Shown: piece after piece, positions 7,311 through 15,529 of the stretch
Numbering within the stretch: position 1 is the first letter of the stretch
Layout: the number at the start of each line of letters is the position of its first letter
IMG/VR virus record: IMGVR_UViG_3300031595_000006
Span: 1-43,427 of that record
Source of the DNA: a virus
Length of the DNA stretch: 43,427 bases
Direction: 5' to 3' (one strand)
Made by a program: the position numbers and the translations under genes
Notes under the pieces: generated by a model
Databases searched by the model: none
What the model saw: the letters and a program-made list of their open reading frames with translations, nothing else
What the model was told of the DNA's origin: nothing

Positions 7311-7518
7311 GTGCCCGCGCCTTCCGCGCCGCGATCTTCATCATGTTGGTCCCGTGCGCCCAATGGCCGTTCAAGGTGCGGAGGTTTGCCGTGCTTGGGT
7401 CGTCAAGGAACTTGGCAATCGCTTCGGTGATTTCGGAGTGGATCAGTTGCAACTCGAACCGGATGCCTTCCTCTTGGGCAAGAATGGCGGCGTCGTGCAG
7501 TTGACCCGGTGATTGCAT
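7303..7518 (-). CDS. Small phage protein, nucleotide-pyrophosphohydrolase-like helix
   Basis: 71 aa from ATG 7518, preceded by GGGGAGG; the longer TTG-started frame would run through the promoter. The text HDAAILAQEEGIRFELQLIHSE is helical and acidic; the remainder includes a GHWAHGTNMMKIA segment. I do not recognise it with confidence. It is the first gene behind promoter C. Confidence 0.6.
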   Translation of the reverse strand: MQSPGQLHDAAILAQEEGIRFELQLIHSEITEAIAKFLDDPSTANLRTLNGHWAHGTNMMKIAARKARAHA

Positions 7519-7539
7519 ACTATCCTCCCCGATGCGTTG

Positions 7540-7567
7540 ACAATACACCAAGGGCGGGGCGTGTCAA
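7540..7567 (-). promoter_or_regulatory. Promoter/operator C of dispersed family
   Basis: On the minus strand: TTGACA (7567-7562), 16-bp spacer, TATTGT (7545-7540). The -10 end also reads GTTGACAATACACC on the + strand, so the two halves form an inverted repeat of the family core. It drives the leftward genes from 7518. The stop codon of the metallophosphoesterase gene is inside the -35 box. Confidence 0.7.
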
Positions 7568-8796
7568 GTCGTCGAGCGCACAGGGGGGAAGTTCTGCTTG
7601 TTCCGCCCGATCTCGCCGCCGTCCCGGTGAAGCGTGATCGACTGCATCGAACTGCCTGCGCGGTAACCGTGACTATGTGCAAACGAATCGCGTGGCACCG
7701 GCTGGCGAAACGACTCGCAGATGAGCGAGCCGACTTCCTTTTTTGTCTCGTGGTGGATGTGGCCGAAGATGCACCAGCGATAAAGCGATGCGTTCCAGTA
7801 TTCGGGGTGGTCCTCCGCCATCATTATGTACATGCGCTCGGGTTTCATGGTGTGCCCGTGCGTGGCACCGATGTAATTGACGCCGAACAAGTGGAAAAAG
7901 TGGTCGTTGTTGCCGTCCTCCGGATCAATCTCCACGCGAGGCTCGTTTTCGTAGAACATGCCGAGCGATATGTTTAGCCAGCTCGCCGACTCGGGGTCGT
8001 GGTTACCCTTCAGATTCTTGACGATGACTTTCTTGTGCCGCTGCAGCGCGAAATCAATCGTGGTGCGCAGCGTGTTGACGCCGACCCAACGCACCTTCTG
8101 GCTTCGACCATCGACGTCCAGTTGGTGACCGGAGGCGGGCGTAACGTTGCGCTGATCGTCGGCGTGGAAAAAATCACCCGTGTTGATAATGACAGCGGTA
8201 TCGGCGGCCGGCGAAAGTCCGATAAGGCGCTGCAGAGTGCTTTCGATTCGCGCCGTGCCGATTTTCAGGTCGTTCGACTCGCCCGTTTCCTTCCCGAAGG
8301 CCATCATGCCGGTATGCGGGTCGACGATCGGGTAGTAGTTGCACAGATCCGCGTCCGTATCTTTCGGCGGCGGGACGAGTTTGGCAAAGCCGCGGTATTG
8401 TTCGAACTCTTGCTTGATCGCGGAAACAAGGTGCGCCGTGTGGGATGCGTCCTCTCGCGTCTTGACCCACTTTGCCAGTTCCCGCCCGTTGGGATCCACC
8501 AGGGCGGAGACGCCCTTGATGCTATGCCCCGCAGGCACCGCAAACGTCTCACCCGCCTCGGGGCGCTGCTCCACCGACTTGCCGCGGGGGCCATCGGTGA
8601 CGCGCGCAATGCGGAAGCCCGGCATTGCAGCGGGCGTGTCTAGCAACATCCCGCGCTCGGCGGCCGATTTAAGGTGACCTTGGAAAGTGGACCTAGCCAG
8701 TCCCGATACCTTAGCCGCGGCGCGCTCTGACCCATACTCTCGGTATAGGTCGGCGGCGGCTCGGCACTGTTCGTCGGTGTGACCGGCTTGTGCCAT
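7564..8796 (-). CDS. Calcineurin-like metallophosphoesterase with N-terminal HTH
   Basis: 410 aa. Residues 1-60 form an HTH-like unit (AAADLYREYGSERAAAKVSGLARSTFQGHL). The phosphoesterase core begins near residue 150 with the motifs NTGDFFHADD, LKGNHD, ATHGHTMKP and FGHIHHE in order, giving the Asp, Asn/His and GHxH metal ligands. This architecture is common in phages and has been annotated as metallophosphoesterase or, wrongly, oxidoreductase. The substrate is unknown; nucleic acid is plausible given the HTH. ATG 8796 lies 1 bp after the previous stop. Confidence 0.88.
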   Translation of the reverse strand: MAQAGHTDEQCRAAADLYREYGSERAAAKVSGLARSTFQGHLKSAAERGMLLDTPAAMPGFRIARVTDGPRGKSVEQRPEAGETFAVPAGHSIKGVSALVDPNGRELAKWVKTREDASHTAHLVSAIKQEFEQYRGFAKLVPPPKDTDADLCNYYPIVDPHTGMMAFGKETGESNDLKIGTARIESTLQRLIGLSPAADTAVIINTGDFFHADDQRNVTPASGHQLDVDGRSQKVRWVGVNTLRTTIDFALQRHKKVIVKNLKGNHDPESASWLNISLGMFYENEPRVEIDPEDGNNDHFFHLFGVNYIGATHGHTMKPERMYIMMAEDHPEYWNASLYRWCIFGHIHHETKKEVGSLICESFRQPVPRDSFAHSHGYRAGSSMQSITLHRDGGEIGRNKQNFPPVRSTT

Positions 8797-8797
8797 C

Positions 8798-9085
8798 CTA
8801 ATTGCCGCGGTCCTTTGTCAGAAGCTCGAACAGATTGTCCAGGCGTTCCGACATATGCTTCACGTCGCTGCGCATCCCTTCGACCGCAACCACCGTGCGC
8901 CCTTCGGCGGCGACGAGCGCGTTATTCAAAGCTGCGTCACTGGCCTGTAGAACCGCGACATGTTTTTCCAGTTCGACTATTTTCTTGTCGCGCGTCGCGA
9001 ACGCGCTATTGATCCACCGCACCAAGCCGACCGTGGCGCTAAGTACGACGGAAATAGCCGCCAGTGTGGTCCAGTCGAGTATCAT
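8798..9085 (-). CDS. Membrane-anchored coiled-coil protein
   Basis: 95 aa from ATG 9085, overlapping the protease stop (ATGA). One N-terminal membrane segment (TTLAAISVVLSATVGLV) is followed by a long helix with heptad-like spacing (ELEKHVAVLQASDAALNNAL to the C-terminus). The topology resembles small lysis-region proteins of the holin-associated or hemolysin XhlA type. It could tune holin triggering. Function inferred from place and topology only. Confidence 0.65.
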   Translation of the reverse strand: MILDWTTLAAISVVLSATVGLVRWINSAFATRDKKIVELEKHVAVLQASDAALNNALVAAEGRTVVAVEGMRSDVKHMSERLDNLFELLTKDRGN

Positions 9086-9882
9086 TTCGCGCCGCAACGC
9101 GCGAACAGGTCCGCAGCGCCGTTCGTCTTGAGGAACGCCTTGATATCGGACAGCGGCACGGAGAAACTGAAGCCGCCGGCAGCCGTGCCGCGCACGTTCA
9201 CGCCGACGAACTCGCCCGAGCCGTCATAGAGCGCACCGCCAGAATTGCCGGGCGCGATGGGTGCCGAGTGCTGCACAAGGCCGTGCTCGCCGTTGTCCGT
9301 AAGATCGCCAAGACTGCCGGCGAGTTGTAGGTCGCGATACGACCGCTCGACACTCGACACGATGCCCTTGGTCACGGTCGAATAGAGCACTGCATAGGAA
9401 TTGCCGACGGCGTAGACCGTGTCGCCGCGAATCGGATCGGTGCACGCCAGAACGGCAGCCTGCGTCGCGGGCAACTTCGTCTGGACCTTGAGCAACGCCA
9501 GATCGAGCGCCTTGTCGGTGTCCACGACTTTATAGACGTAGCTGTTCGTCTGGACGATGCTCGGGCCGGCGTAGTATTCCTGGCTGACGGTGCCGGGACG
9601 GACGATCTGGATCTTCTCTTTGGTGACCTTGCCGTCTTTGTCGACCTTGTCCTTTTCGACCGTCTCATATTGGCTAGTGACGCAATGCGCTGCGGTCAAC
9701 ACATAGTTGCGGTTCGTGTCGATCAGCGTTCCCGAACAACCCTTGTTGACCAGGAAGTTCGTCTGGTCGATCTGCCGGTTCATGTCCGCGATCTTCCAGC
9801 CATCGGCGCGGGCGTAGCCAACGACGGCAAGGAGCGCCAGCACGACGAGGACGGGGAGCAGCCACTTGTTGAATTCGCGCAT
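9082..9882 (-). CDS. Exported trypsin-like serine protease
   Basis: 266 aa with an N-terminal membrane/signal segment (residues 8-24). The S1 catalytic triad is visible: His66 in LTAAHC, Asp127 in DLALLKV and Ser214 in APGNSGG. A charged insertion at residues 72-92 is unusual. The protein should act in the periplasm or at the cell surface. It lies between the spanin genes and a membrane protein, so it is either a lysis accessory, a lysogenic conversion factor or a protein that degrades envelope proteins. A ribosome binding site AAAGGA precedes ATG 9882. Confidence 0.9.
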   Translation of the reverse strand: MREFNKWLLPVLVVLALLAVVGYARADGWKIADMNRQIDQTNFLVNKGCSGTLIDTNRNYVLTAAHCVTSQYETVEKDKVDKDGKVTKEKIQIVRPGTVSQEYYAGPSIVQTNSYVYKVVDTDKALDLALLKVQTKLPATQAAVLACTDPIRGDTVYAVGNSYAVLYSTVTKGIVSSVERSYRDLQLAGSLGDLTDNGEHGLVQHSAPIAPGNSGGALYDGSGEFVGVNVRGTAAGGFSFSVPLSDIKAFLKTNGAADLFARCGAK

Positions 9883-9895
9883 TACTGTGTGTCCT

Positions 9896-10099
9896 TTACC
9901 AGCAGCCGAGACGATGGCCGGTTTCGTTGTGGATACGGATTTGCTCGACGGTCGCTTTAGTGTCGTGCTTCATCGAATAGGTAATCGCCCGCCACGCCGC
10001 GCACTGCGCAGCGGTGTCAGTTGTCGCGGTTGTACTGGTCGCGCATGCCGGGAGTAGCAGGAGACTTGCCAACGCTACGCACGGCAGCAGCGTGCGCAT
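9896..10099 (-). CDS. Rz1-like outer-membrane spanin lipoprotein
   Basis: 67 aa from ATG 10099, inside the 3' part of the Rz gene in another frame. It starts MRTLLPCVALASLLLLPAC, a lipoprotein signal with lipobox LLPAC, so the mature protein would be acylated at Cys and sorted to the outer membrane. It would pair with Rz to fuse the membranes in the last step of lysis. It is not Pro-rich like lambda Rz1. The overlapping layout is the classic spanin pair. Confidence 0.8.
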   Translation of the reverse strand: MRTLLPCVALASLLLLPACATSTTATTDTAAQCAAWRAITYSMKHDTKATVEQIRIHNETGHRLGCW

Positions 10100-10382
10100 C
10101 GGTGCCGCGTTGAACCGCAGCCTGTTCGGCTTTGTCCCACTTGGCTTGCACAGATGCTTTTCCATCGTGGACTCCGATTCCATAAATGACGGTTGCCCCG
10201 CCGATGATGACCGCGGCGACGAGCGCCCAATCGCGAATGTGGTTGATGTTGCGGCCGAGCCACGGGCCGATCAGCGGAACGGTTGTGGCCGACGCAGCGA
10301 GCGCCGTTGCGAACACGAATAGCAGGACGCAGAGCGTGATCGCGCCGAGGCCGAGTGCGTAGTGGGTCAGGATGGCGAGCAT
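10017..10382 (-). CDS. Rz-like inner-membrane spanin
   Basis: 121 aa. Two hydrophobic segments (residues 8-32 and 53-69) are followed by a periplasmic charged helix with GKASVQAKWDKAEQAAVQRG, a spacing often seen in Rz-type i-spanins (length to the first segment is unusual, since Rz usually has one). Its last third overlaps Rz1 in another frame. The ATG at 10382 follows the preceding stop by one base. Confidence 0.7.
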   Translation of the reverse strand: MLAILTHYALGLGAITLCVLLFVFATALAASATTVPLIGPWLGRNINHIRDWALVAAVIIGGATVIYGIGVHDGKASVQAKWDKAEQAAVQRGTDAHAAAVRSVGKSPATPGMRDQYNRDN

Positions 10383-10383
10383 G

Positions 10384-10512
10384 TCAGCGCCTCATCAGTT
10401 GAAACAGCGCCAAGAACCCCTGCGCGCTCAACACGACAAGGCTGATGAACGCGCCGGCGCCGAGAACGAAAAGCGTGATTGCACCGATCATCGCGAGTAG
10501 GGGACTGGCCAT
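10384..10512 (-). CDS. 42-aa membrane protein of the lysis cassette
   Basis: Start ATG 10512 after GGGAGGATTGAACAA, a good ribosome binding site. The product is a single long hydrophobic stretch (residues 4-40, for example AMIGAITLFVLGAGAFISLV). Set between endolysin and Rz, it may be a second holin, antiholin or pinholin. It is too short for routine gene calling. Confidence 0.65.
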   Translation of the reverse strand: MASPLLAMIGAITLFVLGAGAFISLVVLSAQGFLALFQLMRR

Positions 10513-10516
10513 TTGT

Positions 10517-11047
10517 TCAATCCTCCCTCAAGCACCACGTCCGCTCGCCCCAAGTGCGATCGGTGCGGCGGTTAACGAGGCCCTTGAGAACCTTACCGGC
10601 GGCGCGGGTGTATTGGGTGATGGCGTTGCAGCCGGCCTCGACGCGCCCCTTGTTGAGATAATCGGCAATGGAGGGGTGGTAGACGCCGGCCTTGTCGTAA
10701 TGGCCCTTGCACACCCGACCCGGCCCAATGTTGACGGCGAGGCTAATCAAAGCCGCTTGCCGGTGTGGCGGGAATTCGTTGAAGCCCGGCATGCAGGCTT
10801 GCAGCGGGGCGGCGTAACGCGGCGCCAGTTTGGCCAGTTCTTCGGTACACTTGGCGCGGCTAAATTTCATGCCGGGCTTTAGCCACGGCCAGTCGTAATT
10901 GGTGATGCCGCCGCAGACCGTGGTCACGCCCGCCGGATCGAACGGGAGATGTTCGGCAACAAGATTCATTCCCTCCCAATGGCCATAAAGCAGGGCGGCG
11001 AGGGTGGCGGCGGTCGCGCCTAGGCCGGCCTTGCGGGCGACGCTCAT
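10517..11047 (-). CDS. GH24-type lysozyme with SAR-like N-terminus (endolysin)
   Basis: 176 aa from ATG 11047, overlapping the holin stop (ATGA). Residues 7-22 are a weakly hydrophobic, Ala/Gly-rich segment typical of signal-anchor-release endolysins. The catalytic area is HWEGMNLVAEHLPFDPAGVTTVCGG with Glu25, Asp37 and Thr42/43; the Glu-Asp distance (12) is longer than the usual E-8-D. NIGPGRVCKG and the C-terminal GLVNRR..E fit phage lysozymes that cut the glycan of peptidoglycan. Cys residues may form redox-controlled disulfides, as in R21-type enzymes. Confidence 0.88.
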   Translation of the reverse strand: MSVARKAGLGATAATLAALLYGHWEGMNLVAEHLPFDPAGVTTVCGGITNYDWPWLKPGMKFSRAKCTEELAKLAPRYAAPLQACMPGFNEFPPHRQAALISLAVNIGPGRVCKGHYDKAGVYHPSIADYLNKGRVEAGCNAITQYTRAAGKVLKGLVNRRTDRTWGERTWCLRED

Positions 11048-11250
11048 TCGTCCCACCCCGGCTGCGCGACGAAGCGGAGAGCGAGGGTGGCGAGCGAGAG
11101 GCCGATGGAACCCGACACGAACCAGCCGAAAGAAAGGCTATCCTGGAACGCCGGCCACACCGCGTAGAGGCCCGACAGGACGGCATTCAACGCCGCAGCC
11201 CTGACGCTCCAGAGGCGGTGTGCCTTTTGCCATTGCTGAATGGGGGCCAT
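11044..11250 (-). CDS. Holin-like protein (DUF7940 type)
   Basis: 68 aa from ATG 11250. Segments LWSVRAAALNAVLSGLYAVW and FGWFVSGSIGLSLATLALRF look like two membrane helices. HRLWSVRAAALNAVLSGLY is the signature I associate with small DUF7940 proteins found directly before phage lysozymes. It would permeabilise the inner membrane or release the SAR endolysin. The start codon is 6 nt after the -10 box of promoter D and has no Shine-Dalgarno. Confidence 0.75.
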   Translation of the reverse strand: MAPIQQWQKAHRLWSVRAAALNAVLSGLYAVWPAFQDSLSFGWFVSGSIGLSLATLALRFVAQPGWDE

Positions 11251-11256
11251 GCGCGT

Positions 11257-11285
11257 ACAATACCGCACTTATGGAGTATTGTCAA
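11257..11285 (-). promoter_or_regulatory. Promoter/operator D of dispersed family (lysis promoter)
   Basis: Minus strand: TTGACA (11285-11280) in GTTGACAATACTCC, 17-bp spacer, TATTGT (11262-11257). The two ends form an inverted repeat TTGACAATAC / GTATTGTAC. The -10 box is 6 nt before the holin ATG. Confidence 0.8.
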
Positions 11286-11337
11286 CGTAGGATTAAATAC
11301 TGGTTGCGGAGGTCGGCCGATGCGACTAGGGTGAGGT

Positions 11338-11949
11338 ATGTTGAGAAGCACAGCCATCGATTGCCTGCACGCCGCTCTGGCCAGGGTCGCGCGACTCAAG
11401 GCGCGGCGATATCCCGACATGATCCGCGTCATCGAGAGCATGTCTGGCGCGACTGCGACCGGGGTCGGAATCGCAGATTATCTAGCTCTTTACGAACACG
11501 TCCTTTACGCCCGTCCCCGTTACATTCTCGAACTTGGTGCCGGACTAAGCAGTGCGGTCATTGCCGCCGCGACGGTCGCTGCCGACTACCAGCCTCGGTT
11601 CGTGGCAGTCGAGGAAAACCCCGAATGGACCGCGCACCATCGCGTCATCATCGCGCCCGAACTGCTAGAACGAATCGAGTTGATTGAGCGCCGCGCGGAG
11701 GCGACAGCCAACGGCGCCCACTACATCAATTTGCCAATCTTACCTTATGATTTTGTGCATGTTGACGGTCCCGCTACGCCCGATGTCACCTGCGACATTA
11801 TCGAACTATCGCCGCATCTAGCGTCACGCTGCCGCATCATTTTCGACGGGCGCGAGGCGAGCGCACGGCACGCTCGCCCCCATCTTGAAGCGGCAGGATT
11901 TAGACTCCGCCGCGGTCCGCTCACGCTCAGCCACGAATTTTGGCGCTAG
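11338..11949 (+). CDS. Class I SAM methyltransferase-like protein
   Basis: 203 aa, ATG after GGTGAGGT. Motif I is ILELGAGLSSAV (about residue 62) followed by FVAVEENPEW, then YDFVHVDGP (about residue 138), a Rossmann-fold methyltransferase layout similar to FkbM-type and other small-molecule or sugar methyltransferases. It stands alone on the + strand between tail fibre and lysis genes and converges on the fibre gene with a 4-bp overlap. It may modify a host surface sugar or the virion. The substrate cannot be told from sequence. Confidence 0.7.
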   Translation: MLRSTAIDCLHAALARVARLKARRYPDMIRVIESMSGATATGVGIADYLALYEHVLYARPRYILELGAGLSSAVIAAATVAADYQPRFVAVEENPEWTAHHRVIIAPELLERIELIERRAEATANGAHYINLPILPYDFVHVDGPATPDVTCDIIELSPHLASRCRIIFDGREASARHARPHLEAAGFRLRRGPLTLSHEFWR

Positions 11950-14159
11950 TGCCACTGAATCGTAACGCCGTAGATCGGAATGATCTTGCCGTTGAGCGTC
12001 TTGACGCGCGCTTGTATCGACGACCCGCTGGTACAGGCTGTGTCAGCCGTTTCGGCAACTTTGCGGCCTGACTGGCCATTGCCCGCGCTCGACAAGGTCG
12101 CCGACGCCCAATTCGTGCCGCCGTTGCATGACACCTCGACGGTCAAATCGGTGTTGAGCGTCGGCGTTGCCGTGTTGTCATACTCGACCAGCACACGAGC
12201 ATTGGCCGCGGCGCTCGTCGGAGTCTGCGCCGTCGTCACGATGGTCATGTCGTTGACCGGTGACGTGTATGCGTTCAGGTCCGACAATTGAACGGCGGAC
12301 GTTCCGTAGTTGTTCTGTAACAAGACCGCCGCGACGTACCGAGCGGTAACCGAACCAGTCCGCGTAAAATCTGTTACCGATGACGGAATGGTGATGTCTG
12401 AGCCGAGTTCAGTCCAGGTCGTTCCGTCAGTCGAATAATAAAGTCCCATGCCGTTGGTGGGGCCAGCAGGACGAGCGAGTTGCTTCACCTCAATCTGCGT
12501 GACAGTGTAATTGGCACCAAGATCAAGTTTCGCCATAATGCGCGAGTTGATGCCGGCAGCACTCAAATCGCCGATGGTCGTCAGCGAGATATTCGTGCTG
12601 GTGTTATTATCGTTGATGTTCGCTGCCGTGCCACCAAGAGGCGTCGATGGCGTTGCCGTCGTAAACCGCGTCAATGTCGGGGTCGACGCAACATAACTCG
12701 TCTGCGCGTTCGTTGATGTGCGCGTGCCGTTTGTGAGCGTGGCAATGCCAGCGGCGTCCATGAAGCCATCGGCAACCAAACCGACGGAACGACGATAGGT
12801 GCCGAAAAGCTTTGCCTGATAGATATAATTGAGCAGGAAATCTTGGCGCTCGGTGGTCGTCATCCCGCCACCGCCACTGGTCGCAGGAACGGACCAGTTG
12901 CCGCCCGCGTCGAGATACTTGCCGGCGGAGAAATCGCCTGCGCCTGGCGCAGGAGCTAGGCCCTTCGTGCCGCCCGATCCGGCGTCGCCAACCATTCCCG
13001 GCAGCAACGCCGTGAGCGTCGCCGCAGTCGAATAGGTCGAACCATTGAGCTTCATCGTGCTCGTGGCGCTATCCAGGGTCTTGTTTGTCAACGATTCCGC
13101 ACCCGCCAGAGTGGCGAGCGTACCCGTGGCGGGCAGCGTGACGTTCGTAGCACCTGTGGTCGTGAGCGTCAGAGCATTGGCACCCGCAGTGGTGAATGCC
13201 GCCGCGGTCGTGATGTCGCCGCCCATGTTCAGCGTGCGCGAGGCATCGTTGACCTTGACAGTGAGTGTGCGGCCGGCGGTCAGGGTCTCATTCGCAGTCA
13301 CGGTCAGGTCGAACGCGCCCGTGCCGGCGTTGCGTATGGCGAGGCCCGTCAGACCTGTTGCAGTACCGCCATTGATGGTCGGAGCGGTCAGCGTCTTATT
13401 GGTGAGCGTATCGGTCGTAGCGCGGCCGACCAGCGTGTCGGTAGCCGCCGGAAGCGTGAGTACGCCCGACGCCGCTGCAGAAGCCTGCACGGTGGTCGTG
13501 CCGGAACTGGACCCTTTGTGGATAACGGTGCCGCTGTTGAACGACTTCGCGCCGGTGACCGTCTCGACGTTACCGAGCGTCATCGCCGTGCCGGACGCGG
13601 CCGGGCCGGTCAGCGTCACGCCGTCGGGAATGGTCAGCGTCGCGCCCGTCGCCGGCGCGGTGATGGCGACCTTATTGATCGAGGTGGCAGTCGCGACGCC
13701 CAAGGTGGGCGTGACCAGAGTCGCGCCGGTCACGAGCACGACCGCACCTGTGCCGCTCGATCCGTCCGAAAGATCGGCGACGGCTGGCTGCGCGCGGGTG
13801 ACATTGCCATCCGTGCCGACGCCGGTCAGGAACTGATGCGACACCGCGACGCTGGAGAACACACCGCCGAGGCTGCCAACGGTCGGGGCGGGAATGGTCG
13901 TGTTGCGCTTGAAGCGCGTGCCGACCGAATCGACGATGCAGCTCAACCCGTCGTCCGCGGTGGTCGTGTCGCTCAGATCGGCGTCGAAGCCCTGACCTGC
14001 AATGTCCACGCCGAAGGCATCGGAGTAGTCGTGACTGCGCACCTCGTCAGCGTTCGCCACGCGCAGGCGCACCCGGCCTTTGAAGTAGGACCGGTCGTCT
14101 GCCTTGCTGTTGGCAGTGCCGTCGACAAAAACGCTATTGATGGGGTGATCGGTGGCCAC
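11946..14159 (-). CDS. Tail fibre / appendage protein with LTNKTL repeats
   Basis: 737 aa, GTG start after TGGAGA. The N-terminal 100 residues contain VGTRFKR after a DDGLSC.VD element also seen in its neighbour (EDTQNFTV..., DGTTC). The middle is a string of beta-rich repeats with LTNKTL marks (for example TDTLTNKTLTAPTING and AESLTNKTLDSAT), common in phage fibres. The C-terminal third (from about residue 500) looks like a discoidin or galactose-binding fold (ARYVAAVLLQNNYGTSAVQLSDL). It is probably the host-binding fibre. Confidence 0.85.
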   Translation of the reverse strand: MATDHPINSVFVDGTANSKADDRSYFKGRVRLRVANADEVRSHDYSDAFGVDIAGQGFDADLSDTTTADDGLSCIVDSVGTRFKRNTTIPAPTVGSLGGVFSSVAVSHQFLTGVGTDGNVTRAQPAVADLSDGSSGTGAVVLVTGATLVTPTLGVATATSINKVAITAPATGATLTIPDGVTLTGPAASGTAMTLGNVETVTGAKSFNSGTVIHKGSSSGTTTVQASAAASGVLTLPAATDTLVGRATTDTLTNKTLTAPTINGGTATGLTGLAIRNAGTGAFDLTVTANETLTAGRTLTVKVNDASRTLNMGGDITTAAAFTTAGANALTLTTTGATNVTLPATGTLATLAGAESLTNKTLDSATSTMKLNGSTYSTAATLTALLPGMVGDAGSGGTKGLAPAPGAGDFSAGKYLDAGGNWSVPATSGGGGMTTTERQDFLLNYIYQAKLFGTYRRSVGLVADGFMDAAGIATLTNGTRTSTNAQTSYVASTPTLTRFTTATPSTPLGGTAANINDNNTSTNISLTTIGDLSAAGINSRIMAKLDLGANYTVTQIEVKQLARPAGPTNGMGLYYSTDGTTWTELGSDITIPSSVTDFTRTGSVTARYVAAVLLQNNYGTSAVQLSDLNAYTSPVNDMTIVTTAQTPTSAAANARVLVEYDNTATPTLNTDLTVEVSCNGGTNWASATLSSAGNGQSGRKVAETADTACTSGSSIQARVKTLNGKIIPIYGVTIQWH

Positions 14160-14179
14160 GTATATTCTCCACTAAAGAC

Positions 14180-14193
14180 GAGTATTATCAACC
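14180..14193 (-). promoter_or_regulatory. Element E of dispersed family (operator, weak promoter)
   Basis: GGTTGATAATACTC on the minus strand, between two fibre genes. With 17-bp spacing the -10 position reads GAGAAT, which is poor and overlaps the Shine-Dalgarno of the next gene. It looks more like an operator copy than a full promoter. Confidence 0.55.
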
Positions 14194-14194
14194 G

Positions 14195-15529
14195 CTAGAC
14201 GCGGATATATTCCTCGATGAAGGCGCCGCCTGTCGTGCCGTTGCCGCCGACAGGGGATGTGCCGCCGATTCCAATCGTCACTGGCTCGGTGGCCGAAAGA
14301 TCGGCTACGTCGACCCATCCGGCACCGGAGCCGCCGGCACCGGCGCCGTCACCGCCGCTGCCGTTGCCGCCTCTACCGAGATTGCGACCGGGGGAAGCCG
14401 CAGAGCCGAAAGGTCCGCCGGAATGACCACCGCTCGTACCGGACCCTGCGGCGGAGCCGAAATCCTCCATGCCTGTAGTCAAGCCACCGGCCGCGCCGGC
14501 GGCGGCGACATCGCCCGCATGGCCGCCTTCAGCCGTCAGATGCGTGCCGAAGGTTGTCGGTCCACCCGACCCGCCGGGACTGCTGCCACCGCCGCCGCCG
14601 CCGCCGCCGATCAGATAGACTTTGACGCCGAAGCAATTCGCGTCGTGGACGAAATTACCCGTGGATAGAAATTGTGTGAATTTGATTTTAAATTCGCCGG
14701 ACGCCTTATTCCACGACGATCCGTTGAAAACGATGTCCGCGTTCTGCGCCTTGTCGTACGCTTTCCAGCCGTTCGTCGGCACGTAGTAGACCCACGCACC
14801 GCTCTCGTAGCGCGCGATCTGTGCGGCCTTGCCAGCCCACGCGCCGGTCGGCGATGAGCCGACGATGTACTCGACGTTTGCAGTCGGAGAGACCGGCGGC
14901 GCGTTTGTCGTCTGATTCTCGATTATCCAGCGCACTTTCGCACCGCCGCCGGACATGGCAGACGGAAGCACCGACCCTGTCGTCAAAGCTTGCGAACCGA
15001 ACCCGGCGGTAAGCGTTCCGCCCGACGTCTTGTGGTAATAGGTGTCGGTGGACTCGTCGTAGACGAATTGTCCGATGCGAACCGCCTGGAAAACCCAACC
15101 GCGGGCGAGATAGACGCCGATCTGTCCATCCTTGCCCGCCCAATCGGCACCGGTCGCTGCGGTCGGGATGTAATAGGTATCGCCACTCACGGGGGACACG
15201 GGCTGCGTGGTCGTCGTGGTCGAGAGCACAGCGTAAGGCGTGGGGATTGCGGCAACGGCCTTGTATCGCTTCGCGTCCGCCGTAACCGCGCAAGTAGTGC
15301 CGTCGTGCGCGGTCGTGGTGTCGGTCGAGTCGTACTGGAAAAGAATGCCTTTCCACTGGATGTAGAGCGGCAGCGTGCCGTCGGCCGGATCGACGACAGT
15401 AAAGTTTTGCGTATCCTCGGTGTCCGAGAAGACCCAAATGAATCGCTTGGTGACGGCTGTGCGCTGCAGCGCCTTGTCGGCTGCGCTACCGACCGGCCAT
15501 GCCGCGACTGTGTCTAATGCGCTGCTCAT
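14195..15529 (-). CDS. DUF2793 tail protein with Gly-rich C-terminus
   Basis: 444 aa. Two DUF2793-like units are visible: GDTYYIP..ATGADWAGKDGQIGVYLARGWVF and VEYIVGSSPTGAWAGKAAQIARYESGAWVY, each about 60-70 residues. A Gly/Ser-rich segment (GGGGGGGGSSPGGSGG, then many GG pairs) forms the last third and ends in IEEYIRV, similar to glycine-rich adhesive tips. It is probably a fibre or fibre-tip receptor-binding component. ATG 15529 has element F directly in front rather than a clear ribosome binding site. Confidence 0.8.
   Translation of the reverse strand: MSSALDTVAAWPVGSAADKALQRTAVTKRFIWVFSDTEDTQNFTVVDPADGTLPLYIQWKGILFQYDSTDTTTAHDGTTCAVTADAKRYKAVAAIPTPYAVLSTTTTTQPVSPVSGDTYYIPTAATGADWAGKDGQIGVYLARGWVFQAVRIGQFVYDESTDTYYHKTSGGTLTAGFGSQALTTGSVLPSAMSGGGAKVRWIIENQTTNAPPVSPTANVEYIVGSSPTGAWAGKAAQIARYESGAWVYYVPTNGWKAYDKAQNADIVFNGSSWNKASGEFKIKFTQFLSTGNFVHDANCFGVKVYLIGGGGGGGGSSPGGSGGPTTFGTHLTAEGGHAGDVAAAGAAGGLTTGMEDFGSAAGSGTSGGHSGGPFGSAASPGRNLGRGGNGSGGDGAGAGGSGAGWVDVADLSATEPVTIGIGGTSPVGGNGTTGGAFIEEYIRV

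Noticed and set aside
7537-7560. Promoter C read toward the + strand
   Set aside because: TTGACA is present on the + strand, but no -10 box lies at 16-18 bp and no + gene follows; the minus-strand reading is complete.
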